This document shows positions 1 to 7,360 of a stretch of DNA of 21,648 nt, one piece after another (the stretch's first letter is position 1; each line of letters begins with the position of its first letter). The position numbers were made by a program, and so were the translations under genes. A model generated the notes under the pieces. The model was given only the letters and a program-made list of their open reading frames with translations. It searched no databases and was not told where the DNA came from. Source of the DNA: Rhodospirillales bacterium (GTDB lineage: Bacteria; Pseudomonadota; Alphaproteobacteria; Rhodospirillales; Casp-alpha2); the NCBI GenBank assembly GCA_018664265.1, contig JABJOR010000594.1, positions 1-21,648 of the forward strand. Reading direction: 5' to 3'.

Positions 1-155
1 ATTTGCTGGCCGAAGGCGGGGACCTCAGAACCATTCAGGAATTGCTCGGTCATGCATCCTTGTCCAGCACTCAACGTTACACAGAAGTCGATGCGGCGCG
101 GTTGCAGGCGGTCTATGACACGACGCATCCCCGCGCACGCATGCGCGGAAACTAA
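1..155 (+). CDS. xerC: Tyrosine recombinase XerC, C-terminal part (cut by window edge)
   Basis: Only the last 51 codons are present, reading in frame from base 3 to a TAA at 153-155. XerC works with XerD at dif sites to resolve chromosome dimers in the cytoplasm. The visible piece has the end of the catalytic domain: the motif [14 protein letters not shown], which carries the conserved box-III histidine (LGH) and the nucleophilic tyrosine (QRYT), followed by the short tail VYDTTHPRA typical of alphaproteobacterial XerC rather than XerD. The active-site arginines upstream are outside the window. An imperfect tandem duplication overlaps the stop codon (see 141-184). The next gene, nrtS, follows after 128 nt and has its own candidate promoter, so the two are probably separate units. 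Confidence 0.9.
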   Translation, partial: LLAEGGDLRTIQELLGHASLSSTQRYTEVDAARLQAVYDTTHPRARMRGN

Positions 156-184
156 TTGCGCGAAGATGCGCGGAAATTAATTGC
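141..184. repeat. Imperfect tandem duplication across the xerC stop codon
   Basis: Bases 141-159 (ATGCGCGGAAACTAATTGC) recur at 166-184 with one mismatch in 19 (C to T), at a period of 25. The first copy encodes the last residues MRGN and the stop of xerC; the second lies just outside the gene. It looks like a local duplication rather than a regulatory array. Confidence 0.75.
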
Positions 185-227
185 TTATATGCGTTCACAG
201 AGAATTGATTACATTTCGTTTGTTAAG

Positions 228-257
228 TTGAATAAATCACTTAGCCTCTTATCTAAT
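228..257 (+). promoter_or_regulatory. Candidate sigma-70-type promoter for nrtS-MCP
   Basis: TTGAAT at 228-233 and TCTAAT at 252-257 are separated by 18 nt and lie 26 nt ahead of the nrtS start. Both hexamers are close to consensus and the surrounding DNA is AT-rich. No operator is evident. This is inferred from sequence only. Confidence 0.4.
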
Positions 258-283
258 AAAAAGAGAGAAATGGGCGAGCAAAA

Positions 284-511
284 TTGACATTGTTATCTGC
301 AATTCGAAAAAAGAAGACCATTAAGCGGGGGCTTATTGTCAGCTTGATCGTCGGTAGCGTTCTGATCGGGATTAATCAGGGACCTGTTCTGATGGAAGGC
401 AAGGTGCCAGCCATATGGCAGGTAATGCTAACCTATCTGGTTCCTTTCCTCGTCTCGACTATAAGCAGCGCCTTGGCGGATGTTCAAAATAATTCAGGAG
501 ACCTTTCGTGA
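284..511 (+). CDS. nrtS: NrtS-type small nitrate/nitrite transporter
   Basis: A 75-residue membrane protein that resembles the NrtS family, named for nitrate/nitrite transport in cyanobacteria and found widely in marine bacteria. After a basic N-terminus (RKKKTIKRG) come two predicted membrane helices: about residues 17-35 ([17 protein letters not shown]) and about 45-65 ([19 protein letters not shown]). The family hallmarks seen here are IxxINxG in helix 1 and LTYLVPFxVST in helix 2. Length matches the family (about 70-80 aa). The start is TTG at 284; an upstream GGGCGAG lies 5 nt away, and the upstream ATG at 270 runs into a stop, so a TTG start is most likely. The stop codon overlaps the GTG start of the next gene (GTGA), which implies translational coupling to the chemoreceptor. 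Identity is from motif recall; direction and substrate of transport are not provable here. Confidence 0.78.
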   Translation: MTLLSAIRKKKTIKRGLIVSLIVGSVLIGINQGPVLMEGKVPAIWQVMLTYLVPFLVSTISSALADVQNNSGDLS

Positions 512-1329
512 ACGATAGTGATGACAGAAAAAAAGTAGAGCACGTCCGCGATCTGGTTGAACAAATTTATGAGAACGCCGGGCTTGTGAACAAATCATCC
601 AGAGACAGGGCTGATTTTGTTGATTCTGTTGTTGAACTTGTCACAACGGTTGCCAACGATGCCACGGAAATTCGAACACTGACAACAGATGCTAATAAGG
701 CCTTGCGCATGGCAGCAGATCGCTCTGCTGACACCAGAGAGCAAATTGGCAAGCTGTCGGATACGGTGGTTGAAGGTGTCGAGATGACCAATGGTGTTCA
801 AGGCCTGATAGAAGAATTCAACAAGGAATTCCTACGCATCAACGTTATGGCTGAAGAAATCACAACCATTGCCAAGCAGACAAATTTACTCGCTTTGAAT
901 GCAACCATCGAGGCCGCACGCGCTGGTGAGGCTGGTAGAGGCTTCGCCGTGGTTGCCAAAGAAGTCAAAGACCTTGCCAATAGTGCCGGGGGTTCTGCCC
1001 AACAGATTTACGAGCTGATAGACCAACTCAATACATCATCCGAAGAAGTCACCAGTCGTATTTCCCATTTGTCCACGGCCATGGAGGCCACTGCGGAGGC
1101 CGGACGCAAGAGCATGGATCAAGTTGATGAGGCCGTTGGAATTATCAATGATGCTAGTGCAATTGCGGATCGCTCTGAAACTCTCGCCGGGGGGCAGATT
1201 GAAAACATCAATACGGTTGTTGATAAGATGAATCAGATTGCCAAAGATACCCGTATGGCAATCGAGCGGTCTTCTACCAATATGGATCTTGGTAATGAAG
1301 CCTTGCAGGAAGTCAAAAAAATTCTTTAG
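508..1329 (+). CDS. Soluble methyl-accepting chemotaxis protein
   Basis: 273 residues, almost entirely heptad-patterned helix, with the MCP signalling hairpin at about residues 112-170. The tip motif is [20 protein letters not shown] (residues 130-149), which contacts CheA/CheW. There is no transmembrane segment, HAMP domain, PAS or other recognisable sensor domain; the first roughly 90 residues are short helical sequence of unknown role. It is therefore predicted to be cytoplasmic and to sense indirectly or through a partner. The start is GTG at 508, preceded by AGGAG at 496-500, and overlaps the nrtS stop by 4 nt. That arrangement suggests that the receptor reports on nitrate/nitrite transport or on a cytoplasmic consequence of it (inference). 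It converges with the MFS gene, their stop codons overlapping at 1326-1329. Confidence 0.9.
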   Translation: MNDSDDRKKVEHVRDLVEQIYENAGLVNKSSRDRADFVDSVVELVTTVANDATEIRTLTTDANKALRMAADRSADTREQIGKLSDTVVEGVEMTNGVQGLIEEFNKEFLRINVMAEEITTIAKQTNLLALNATIEAARAGEAGRGFAVVAKEVKDLANSAGGSAQQIYELIDQLNTSSEEVTSRISHLSTAMEATAEAGRKSMDQVDEAVGIINDASAIADRSETLAGGQIENINTVVDKMNQIAKDTRMAIERSSTNMDLGNEALQEVKKIL

Positions 1330-2525
1330 GCGTCTTTTCCAACCCACCGCATCAACAATGGACCACTGAGGCCGACAAGGCCCATGACGATAAAGGCCAC
1401 TGCCCATGAGGCTGAGCTGCCGCCACTGCTGTTCACATCCAGCATGATTCCGAACACCAGAGGGCCGAGGAACGATCCAGTAAAGGCAATGGAAGAATGC
1501 ACCGCCATGGTCGCGCCGAGATATCCTGGAGGTGCAGCCTCCACAGCGCCTGCGGTCAAGGCTGCCGAATCCGCTGTGATAGTCATGGAATAAAGACAGC
1601 ACAATCCAATCACCAGCCAGATCGACCACGCGGTACTAAAACCGATCATGCAGGCCAGCACGGATGATGTCAGCATGATCAGGGTGATCCATCGGTGGCG
1701 TCCGAGCTTTAATGCAAACTCATTACCAAGGATGCTGGCAGGGACCCCGAATAAATTGACGATGGCTGCCAGCATGATGATGGATATGGGCAAGTTGATA
1801 TCGTCGTCCAGGCTTGCCGCATAAACCAAGAACGCCACAGTCCAGGCGCGAAAGGCGAACAGCTCAAAATTATGAACCGTATAGCCAAGTACATAAGCCA
1901 TGGCTGCACGGCATCGCAAGACAGGGCGGAAATCCAGCACATGGGTGGTTGGCGTATGCGCGGCCTCTTTATCGTGTTTAATGCGGGGCACTAAAAAGAT
2001 GGTCGCTAGAATTGCAAGCAGCGGCCCCAGGGCGAGCAGGGCAAACGCCGTGCGCCAATCCGTCAGGTCGGTCAGAACCCCGGTTGCAACGATGGAAACC
2101 GATGTGCCGATGCCGAAGCTGGATGTGTAAAACGCAACGGCGCGGCTTTTCTTGGGGCCATGCAGGAAATCGCTGAGCATCTTCAGGCCCGGCATATAGG
2201 TGCCAGCTAACCCGATCCCGCCCAGGGTGCGAAACGCCATGGCGGTCCAGAACCCTTCCGCCAGATAAGCAAACCCGAGACAGGCAATGGCGGATATAGC
2301 CGTGCTGAACAGATAAATATCTCGAGGTGCGGCCCGATCCGTCAGGCTGGTCAGGATGATCACGGCAAACACATATCCAGCGTAATAAATCCCGTTAATC
2401 CACCCGGCCTCGGTGTTGCTGATTCCCCACTCCCCAAAGAATTGCGGCAGCAATGTGGGGAAGGCGGCAAAGCCTGTCATACCCAGTGTTTCAGCCAGAC
2501 AAATGATGATGGTGATGCGGATCAT
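1326..2525 (-). CDS. MFS transporter
   Basis: A 399-residue polytopic inner-membrane protein with about 12 hydrophobic helices and a central loop around residues 185-205 ([15 protein letters not shown]), the usual 6+6 layout of the major facilitator superfamily. The cytoplasmic motif A-like loop between helices 2 and 3 reads [12 protein letters not shown] (about residues 59-70), and helix 4 has the [15 protein letters not shown] stretch. It is most like CynX/NimT-type or sugar-phosphate-like MFS antiporters, but the substrate cannot be read from sequence. ATG at 2525 is the first codon of the first helix, so the start is plausible. It lies downstream of, and on the same strand as, the LysR gene (135-nt gap containing a 15-bp inverted repeat), so it may be co-regulated with it and may carry the substrate or product of the deiminase-family enzyme at 3670. 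That link is inference. Confidence 0.85.
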   Translation of the reverse strand: MIRITIIICLAETLGMTGFAAFPTLLPQFFGEWGISNTEAGWINGIYYAGYVFAVIILTSLTDRAAPRDIYLFSTAISAIACLGFAYLAEGFWTAMAFRTLGGIGLAGTYMPGLKMLSDFLHGPKKSRAVAFYTSSFGIGTSVSIVATGVLTDLTDWRTAFALLALGPLLAILATIFLVPRIKHDKEAAHTPTTHVLDFRPVLRCRAAMAYVLGYTVHNFELFAFRAWTVAFLVYAASLDDDINLPISIIMLAAIVNLFGVPASILGNEFALKLGRHRWITLIMLTSSVLACMIGFSTAWSIWLVIGLCCLYSMTITADSAALTAGAVEAAPPGYLGATMAVHSSIAFTGSFLGPLVFGIMLDVNSSGGSSASWAVAFIVMGLVGLSGPLLMRWVGKDA

Positions 2526-2605
2526 GGGGCTGACTGTAATATTTCTTAAAGATATCTACAACACGCCTGTAGGCTTCTTAGAGCGATCTTAATTGTGCCG
2601 TTTGC

Positions 2606-2652
2606 CTCGTCCTGAAATAGGTCTCCAATGTGTAAATCTATTTCAGGACGAG
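2606..2652. repeat. Perfect 15-bp inverted repeat between lysR and MFS gene
   Basis: CTCGTCCTGAAATAG at 2606-2620 is the exact reverse complement of 2638-2652, with a 17-nt loop. It starts only 9 nt beyond the lysR stop. Neither strand has a T-run after the stem, so it is not a standard intrinsic terminator. It could be a processing or stabilising hairpin between lysR and the MFS gene, or a binding site for a dimeric regulator. Confidence 0.7.
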
Positions 2653-2660
2653 ACATATCT

Positions 2661-3533
2661 TTAAAACTGATCGACTAGCCAGGCTTCGAGGGCTTTTGTT
2701 GCAGGCTTCATGTGCTCTAAGGGAGGCGTGTCTATATAATATGGATGAATGGCTGGAACTGAATGGTCAAACAAGCGAATGAGTCTTCCCTCTCGAAGAT
2801 CATGCTGGACTGTTGGGCGGTCCCCCATTGCCACACCGTATCCAGCACGGGCAGCTTCCAAAGCCATATGCGCGCTATCAAAATAGATGTTTCGCCGATC
2901 TTCCAAATTTTGATGCCCGGCTTCCAGTAGCCATCGAGACCAGGTTTCTTCGCTGTGGTCGTGTAATAATGTTATCCCTGCTAAATCTTGAGGCTTTAAT
3001 AAACCATCCATAATGCGAGGGCTGCAAACCGGGAAAAATTCAGATTGACCCAGTCGAATAACTCTTCTTCCAGTGCGTTCTGCGCTACCGTATGTAATGG
3101 CAAGGTCAATTTCTTCGTGTGGAGTAGGGTGGTGCCAAAACTCTGTTATAATGTGAAGGTTAAGTTTGGTATAGGATTTCAGAAATTGCTCCAAGGCAGG
3201 AATAAGCCAATTTGTGCCAAGCCCCGGAATGCAAGATACAACCAGTTCTCCCTCTAATCCGGTATTCCCGGCCTCTTCAGCAGCACGCGACAACCTGTCA
3301 AACGAGTCTGTAACACCGGAGAGTAAGGCATGTCCTTTTGCCGTCAGACTCAAAGGTTTATGTCGGCGGTCGAAAAGTGTCGTGCCCAAAATTTCTTCAA
3401 GTTTTCGAATTTGGTGACTAATGGCACTATAGGTAACGCCCAGTTCTTCCGCTGCATCTGTAAGGCTGTGAAGTCTGGCCGTCGCTTCAAAACCACGAAG
3501 TGCATACAGCGGCAGGTCTCGTCTTTTAATCAT
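2661..3533 (-). CDS. LysR-family transcriptional regulator (GcvA-like)
   Basis: 290 residues from the preferred ATG at 3533. The N-terminal winged helix-turn-helix (about residues 6-65) reads LPLYALRGFEATARLHSLTD then AAEELGVTYSAISHQIRKLE, the classic LysR DNA-binding signature; the rest is the periplasmic-binding-protein-like effector domain with EIDLAITYG and GYGVAMGDRP near the end. The subfamily looks like GcvA (RDLPxLxALRxFEAxAR opening). An in-frame upstream ATG at 3632 would add 33 residues (MIIEKSFQKK...) with no family match, and AGGA/AGGG sequences precede 3533, so the shorter form is chosen. It is divergent from the deiminase-family gene at 3670 with a 136-nt shared intergenic region, the normal arrangement for a LysR protein controlling its neighbour. 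Confidence 0.9.
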   Translation of the reverse strand: MIKRRDLPLYALRGFEATARLHSLTDAAEELGVTYSAISHQIRKLEEILGTTLFDRRHKPLSLTAKGHALLSGVTDSFDRLSRAAEEAGNTGLEGELVVSCIPGLGTNWLIPALEQFLKSYTKLNLHIITEFWHHPTPHEEIDLAITYGSAERTGRRVIRLGQSEFFPVCSPRIMDGLLKPQDLAGITLLHDHSEETWSRWLLEAGHQNLEDRRNIYFDSAHMALEAARAGYGVAMGDRPTVQHDLREGRLIRLFDHSVPAIHPYYIDTPPLEHMKPATKALEAWLVDQF

Positions 3534-3669
3534 AGCCCTAATTCCTGATTCTTTGCGTGCTATATATTGAATTAAAATCAAGTTAGTGTAGAGAATTTCT
3601 CGTTTTTTTTGAAATGATTTCTCAATTATCATGCTTTGTATAAAATCATGCAGGAAGGAAAAATTGAAA
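3534..3669. promoter_or_regulatory. Divergent lysR / deiminase-family control region
   Basis: This AT-rich 136-nt region must hold both promoters and the LysR-family operator. A small dyad GAGAA-T-TTCTC lies at 3591-3601, and the heptamer ATCATGC occurs twice (3628-3634 and 3645-3651) flanking a TATAAA-like segment at 3639-3644. AGGAAGGA at 3652-3659 is the ribosome-binding site of the plus-strand gene. The exact operator is not identifiable by eye. Confidence 0.4.
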
Positions 3670-4551
3670 ATGGATAAGCAGAGCGAAACGAATTGGGGCG
3701 TAAATGCACAAACAGGTGTCTTAACGGATGTGCTGCTCGGAAAACCGGACCATTTTCGCTGGGTGCCACTGAACTCTATATCAGCGGTTAATCAAGCCAA
3801 TCAGGAAAAGATGGGATATCATTTTGATAAACAGAAGGCCATGCATCAACATCAGCGAATGGTTGAAGTCTATGAGGCTAACGGGGTTCGTTGCCATTTT
3901 GTAGAAGCCGATGAAGGACTGCCCAGCAGTGTATTTACACGTGATTCCAGCTTTATGACGCCCTGGGGTGCGGTGATAACAAGTGTCCAAACTCCGCCAC
4001 GTCGGCAGGACTACTCCGTTGTTTCTGATTTTTATCGCAATGCAGGAATACCGATCTGGAAATGGATAACGGCTGATCATTTTGAGGGCGGGGATTTTGT
4101 CATCATCAAGCCGGGAGTTGCACTGCTTGGCTGGGCCGGAGACCGATCCACAAAGCTGGGCGCTGAGCAAGTCGCCGGGTGGATGCGAGATAAAGGCTGG
4201 GAAGCAAACATTGTTCCTATTCCACCCCAATTTGTTCACATGGACGCCGTGGTTGTTATGTTGGAAGAAGGTCTGGCACTGGTATGCGAGGACGCTCTAC
4301 CGACATACGCAATTGACTGGCTGGATGCGCAAGGGATCGAGCGGATTATTGTTCCTTATGCTGATTGTGTGAAACTTGGAGGTAATGTGGTGAGCCTGGG
4401 AAACAAACGTGTTTTATCGATGGCACACAACGTAAACATCAATGCGCGCCTGGAAGAAGAAGGTTTCGAGGTCATGGCGGTTGAATACGACATGCTCGCT
4501 TTAGGCGGCGGCGGTGTGCACTGCTCATGCCATGAACTAAGAAGAGAGTAA
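3670..4551 (+). CDS. Arginine deiminase / DDAH-family (amidinotransferase-fold) enzyme
   Basis: 293 residues from ATG 3670. It belongs to the guanidino-group-modifying superfamily, which hydrolyses or transfers the guanidino group of arginine-like substrates through a covalent Cys adduct. Visible motifs: FTRD at 89-92, EGGD at 139-142 (substrate and catalytic acid), H190 in VHMDAVVV (catalytic His), GGNVVSLG at 237-244, and the catalytic Cys in GGGGVHCSCHEL (C285; a second Cys at 287). All members of the catalytic triad are present, so it should be active. Length suits single-domain DDAH-like proteins and is shorter than classical arginine deiminase (about 400). A longer reading from 3631 is less likely: AGGAAGGA at 3652-3659 serves ATG 3670 (a TTG at 3664 is also possible). 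The substrate is undetermined; arginine, dimethylarginine or a related guanidino compound are options. It is divergent from a LysR regulator. Confidence 0.85.
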   Translation: MDKQSETNWGVNAQTGVLTDVLLGKPDHFRWVPLNSISAVNQANQEKMGYHFDKQKAMHQHQRMVEVYEANGVRCHFVEADEGLPSSVFTRDSSFMTPWGAVITSVQTPPRRQDYSVVSDFYRNAGIPIWKWITADHFEGGDFVIIKPGVALLGWAGDRSTKLGAEQVAGWMRDKGWEANIVPIPPQFVHMDAVVVMLEEGLALVCEDALPTYAIDWLDAQGIERIIVPYADCVKLGGNVVSLGNKRVLSMAHNVNINARLEEEGFEVMAVEYDMLALGGGGVHCSCHELRRE

Positions 4552-4569
4552 AAGCGCTTTCTTATTGGC

Positions 4570-4590
4570 TTGATAAATTTACGTTATCAA
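4570..4590. repeat. Short inverted repeat between convergent genes
   Basis: TTGATAA (4570-4576) and TTATCAA (4584-4590) form a 7-bp stem with a 7-nt loop in the 35-nt spacer where the plus-strand deiminase-family gene and minus-strand lpdA converge; the stem includes the lpdA stop codon. A separate 10-bp palindrome AAAGCGCTTT lies at 4551-4560. Neither has a good T-run, so a terminator role is only weakly supported. Confidence 0.35.
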
Positions 4591-6002
4591 ATATGGATTG
4601 CTCGTCCGGCGACGCCCATGGCTGCTTCTTTTACGGCTTCGCTCAAGCTTGGGTGGCTGTGGCAGATACGGGCGATATCTTCTGCGCTTGCGCCCAGTTC
4701 CATGCCTGTGACGACTTCCTGAATCAAGTCGCCGGCTGCCGGGCCGATGATGTGAGCCCCTAAGATGGCGTCCGTATTCTTGTCAGCCAGGATTTTCACA
4801 AAGCCTTCCGTATCGGCGATGGCCCGTGCGCGGCTGTTGGCAGAGAACGGGAATTTGCCGATGGCGTAGTCAACGCCGTCTTCCTTGAGCTGCTCTTCGG
4901 TCTTGCCTACGGAGGCCACTTCCGGCCAAGTGTAGACCACACCGGGGATAGTTCCATAATCCACATGCCCGGCTTCGCCAGCAAGAATTTCGGCGCAAGC
5001 AGCACCTTCTTCTTCGGCTTTGTGAGCCAGCATGGCGCCACCAATGACATCGCCAATGGCAAAGATACCGGGAACGTTTGTCTGGAAATGATCATCGACT
5101 TTGATAAAGCCGCGCTCGTCCAGTTCCACGCCAACTTTCTTGAGGCCCAGCGCGTCGCTGTAGGGGCGTCTGCCAATGGAAACCAGTACAACATCAGCCT
5201 TCAACGTGTCTTTCTGGCCTTTGTTTTTCACAGATTCGACGTCTAACGTTACACCACGGGTGTTGGCTTTCGCGCCCGTAACCATGGTGGAGAGTTTCAG
5301 CTCCATGCCTTGTTTTTTGAATACACGACGCATGGTTTTTGACACTTCGCCGTCCATACCCGGAAGGATATGATCGAGGAATTCAACAACGGTAACTTCG
5401 GTCCCAAGCCTGCGCCAAACCGAACCCATCTCAAGCCCGATAACACCAGCCCCAATAACCACCATGGTCTTTGGAATCTTGGTGAGAGACAACGCACCTG
5501 TTGATGTCACAATGCGTTTTTCGTCAACCTCTACACCTTTGAGCGGGGTCGAGTCTGATCCCGTGGCAATCATGATATCTTTGGTTTCAAGGTTGATCTT
5601 TCGCGCGCCCTTCTTGGTTGGCTTGACAGAGACTTTGCCTGCGCCTGTAACGGTCGCTTCACCGACGAAATAATCTACCTTGTTTTTCTTGAACAGGAAT
5701 TCGATGCCTTTGGTCAGGTCTTCGACGACCTTGTCCTTGCGACCCATCATGGCTTTCAGATCAACCGAGAGGTCTTTGGCGATAATCCCATGGTCGGCGA
5801 ATTCGTGGTTGGCAACTTCATAGTGATGGGAAGATTGCAACAATGCCTTGGACGGAATGCAACCCACATTCAGGCAGGTACCACCAAGGGCGCCCCGTTT
5901 ATCGACACAGGCAGTTTTCAGTCCAAGCTGTGCAGCGCGGATTGCGGCTACATAGCCACCCGGACCGCCACCAATTACGACTAGATCATAGGACTCGCTC
6001 AT
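4587..6002 (-). CDS. lpdA: Dihydrolipoyl dehydrogenase (E3)
   Basis: 471 residues, the usual length. This FAD flavoprotein reoxidises dihydrolipoyl groups of the 2-oxoglutarate dehydrogenase complex using NAD+. The FAD-binding Rossmann motif is VIGGGPGGYVAAIRAAQLG (about 9-27); the redox disulfide is C43/C48 in GGTCLNVGCIPSKALL; the NAD-binding motif VIGAGVIGLEMGSVWRRLG is near the middle; the second FAD motif is GIFAIGDVIGGAMLAHKAEE; and the C-terminal interface has the His450-Glu455 dyad in HSHPSLSE. It is the last gene of the mdh-suc cluster, 24 nt after sucB, with AGAGGA as ribosome-binding site, so it is the dedicated E3 of this complex. No anomalies seen. Confidence 0.97.
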   Translation of the reverse strand: MSESYDLVVIGGGPGGYVAAIRAAQLGLKTACVDKRGALGGTCLNVGCIPSKALLQSSHHYEVANHEFADHGIIAKDLSVDLKAMMGRKDKVVEDLTKGIEFLFKKNKVDYFVGEATVTGAGKVSVKPTKKGARKINLETKDIMIATGSDSTPLKGVEVDEKRIVTSTGALSLTKIPKTMVVIGAGVIGLEMGSVWRRLGTEVTVVEFLDHILPGMDGEVSKTMRRVFKKQGMELKLSTMVTGAKANTRGVTLDVESVKNKGQKDTLKADVVLVSIGRRPYSDALGLKKVGVELDERGFIKVDDHFQTNVPGIFAIGDVIGGAMLAHKAEEEGAACAEILAGEAGHVDYGTIPGVVYTWPEVASVGKTEEQLKEDGVDYAIGKFPFSANSRARAIADTEGFVKILADKNTDAILGAHIIGPAAGDLIQEVVTGMELGASAEDIARICHSHPSLSEAVKEAAMGVAGRAIHI

Positions 6003-6026
6003 GATTTATCCTCTTGAATTATTTTA

Positions 6027-7322
6027 TCAAACATCGATCAGGATGCGCTGTGGATCTTCAATGCATTCCTTGATACGGACCAGGAAGGAAACGGCTTCGC
6101 GGCCATCAACGATTCGGTGATCATAGCTCAGGGCCAAATACATCATGGGACGAATTTCTATGGAATCACCAACAACCATGGGGCGTTTTTGAATTTTGTG
6201 CATTCCGAGAATAGCCGATTGCGGCGTATTCAAAATCGGCATGGACATGAGAGAGCCAAACACACCACCGTTGGAGATGGTGAATGTACCGCCGCCCATT
6301 TCATCAATGCTGAGTTTGCCATCGCGCGCACGACGCCCAAAATCAGCGATCTTGGATTCTGTGTCAACGAAGCTCATCTCATCGGCGTCTTTCAATACCG
6401 GAACGACCAATCCGTTGGGCGAGCCAACGGCGACACCAATGTTGTAGTAGTTCTTGTAGATCTGATCCGTGCCGTAAATTTCTGCATTCACAGCAGGCCA
6501 TTCTTTCAAGGCATTGACGCAAGCACGAACAAAAATTGACATGAAGCCCAAGCGGACGCCGTGTTTTTTCTCAAAACTGTCTTTGTATTCGGTGCGAAGG
6601 TCCATAGCTGCCTGCATGTCCACCTCGTTCCAGGTGGTCAGCATGGCAGCGGAATTCTGGGCATCTTTCAGGCGCTTTGAAATAACCCGGCGCAGCTTTG
6701 ACATGGGAACCACTTCTTCACGCGGATCGATCGGGCGTGGTGGTAAGTCATCAGATGCGGCAGCCACAGTGATCTTGGTCGGAGTGGTCGGTGTGCCACC
6801 TTGCAGGAAACGATGAATATCGCCTTTCATAATGCGCCCACCAGGGCCTGTCGCAGGAATAACTGCTGGGTCGAGATTGTGCTCGGTCACCAGTTTGCGC
6901 ACAGAAGGTGATAACCGCACATGGCTTCCAATAACAACGGGTGGAGCTTCTGTTGGTGCCACTGCGGCGGCAGGGGTTGGAGCAGCGGCTGGCGCGGGGG
7001 CAGGAGCTGGAGTAGGTGCCGGGGTTGGAGCCGGAGCTTCAGCTGCGGCGGGTTTTGCTTCTGCCGGGGCTTGGGTACCAGCAGCGCCTTCTTCAATCAT
7101 GCACAGTAAAGCGCCAACATTAACGTCTGAGCCTTCCGGGGCAACAATGCTGGACAGGGCGCCTGCAACCGGGGCGTTAACCTCCAAGGTTACTTTATCG
7201 GTTTCAAGTTCGACGAGGGCTTCATCGACGGCAACGGCGCTGCCGGCATCTTTCAACCATTTCGCAACGGTGGCTTCCGTTACGGACTCTCCGAGAACTG
7301 GAACTTTAACTTCTACGACCAT
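6027..7322 (-). CDS. sucB: 2-oxoglutarate dehydrogenase E2, dihydrolipoyllysine succinyltransferase
   Basis: 431 residues. It moves the succinyl group from E1-bound ThDP to CoA and forms the core of the complex. Domains in order: one lipoyl domain (residues 1-77) with the lipoylated Lys43 in [11 protein letters not shown]; an Ala/Pro linker (about 85-130) rich in PAPT repeats; the peripheral subunit-binding domain (about 136-173, [16 protein letters not shown]); and the catalytic domain with [13 protein letters not shown] (His402, Asp406). The start ATG at 7322 is preceded by GGAGG at a 5-nt spacing. It sits between sucA (38-nt gap) and lpdA (24-nt gap) in the same direction. The PAPTPAPT linker repeats are a normal flexible swing-arm hinge. 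Confidence 0.97.
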   Translation of the reverse strand: MVVEVKVPVLGESVTEATVAKWLKDAGSAVAVDEALVELETDKVTLEVNAPVAGALSSIVAPEGSDVNVGALLCMIEEGAAGTQAPAEAKPAAAEAPAPTPAPTPAPAPAPAAAPTPAAAVAPTEAPPVVIGSHVRLSPSVRKLVTEHNLDPAVIPATGPGGRIMKGDIHRFLQGGTPTTPTKITVAAASDDLPPRPIDPREEVVPMSKLRRVISKRLKDAQNSAAMLTTWNEVDMQAAMDLRTEYKDSFEKKHGVRLGFMSIFVRACVNALKEWPAVNAEIYGTDQIYKNYYNIGVAVGSPNGLVVPVLKDADEMSFVDTESKIADFGRRARDGKLSIDEMGGGTFTISNGGVFGSLMSMPILNTPQSAILGMHKIQKRPMVVGDSIEIRPMMYLALSYDHRIVDGREAVSFLVRIKECIEDPQRILIDV

Positions 7323-7360
7323 TTGGTCCTCCGGTTATCTTCTGCATTAAGGCAGGTGGC

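Noticed and set aside
1036..1629. 197-codon minus-strand open frame
   Set aside because: It covers the 3' half of the MCP gene antisense and the end of the MFS gene in another frame; both real genes have clear family motifs.
3534..3632. 33-residue N-terminal extension of the LysR protein
   Set aside because: The sequence before MIKRRDLPLYALRG has no counterpart in the family and would run through the whole divergent control region.
3631..3669. 13-residue N-terminal extension of the deiminase-family protein
   Set aside because: AGGAAGGA lies inside this stretch and fits the ATG at 3670.
6832..7350. 172-codon plus-strand open frame rich in Ala/Gly
   Set aside because: Antisense of the sucB Ala/Pro linker and lipoyl domain; composition is a by-product of the linker.
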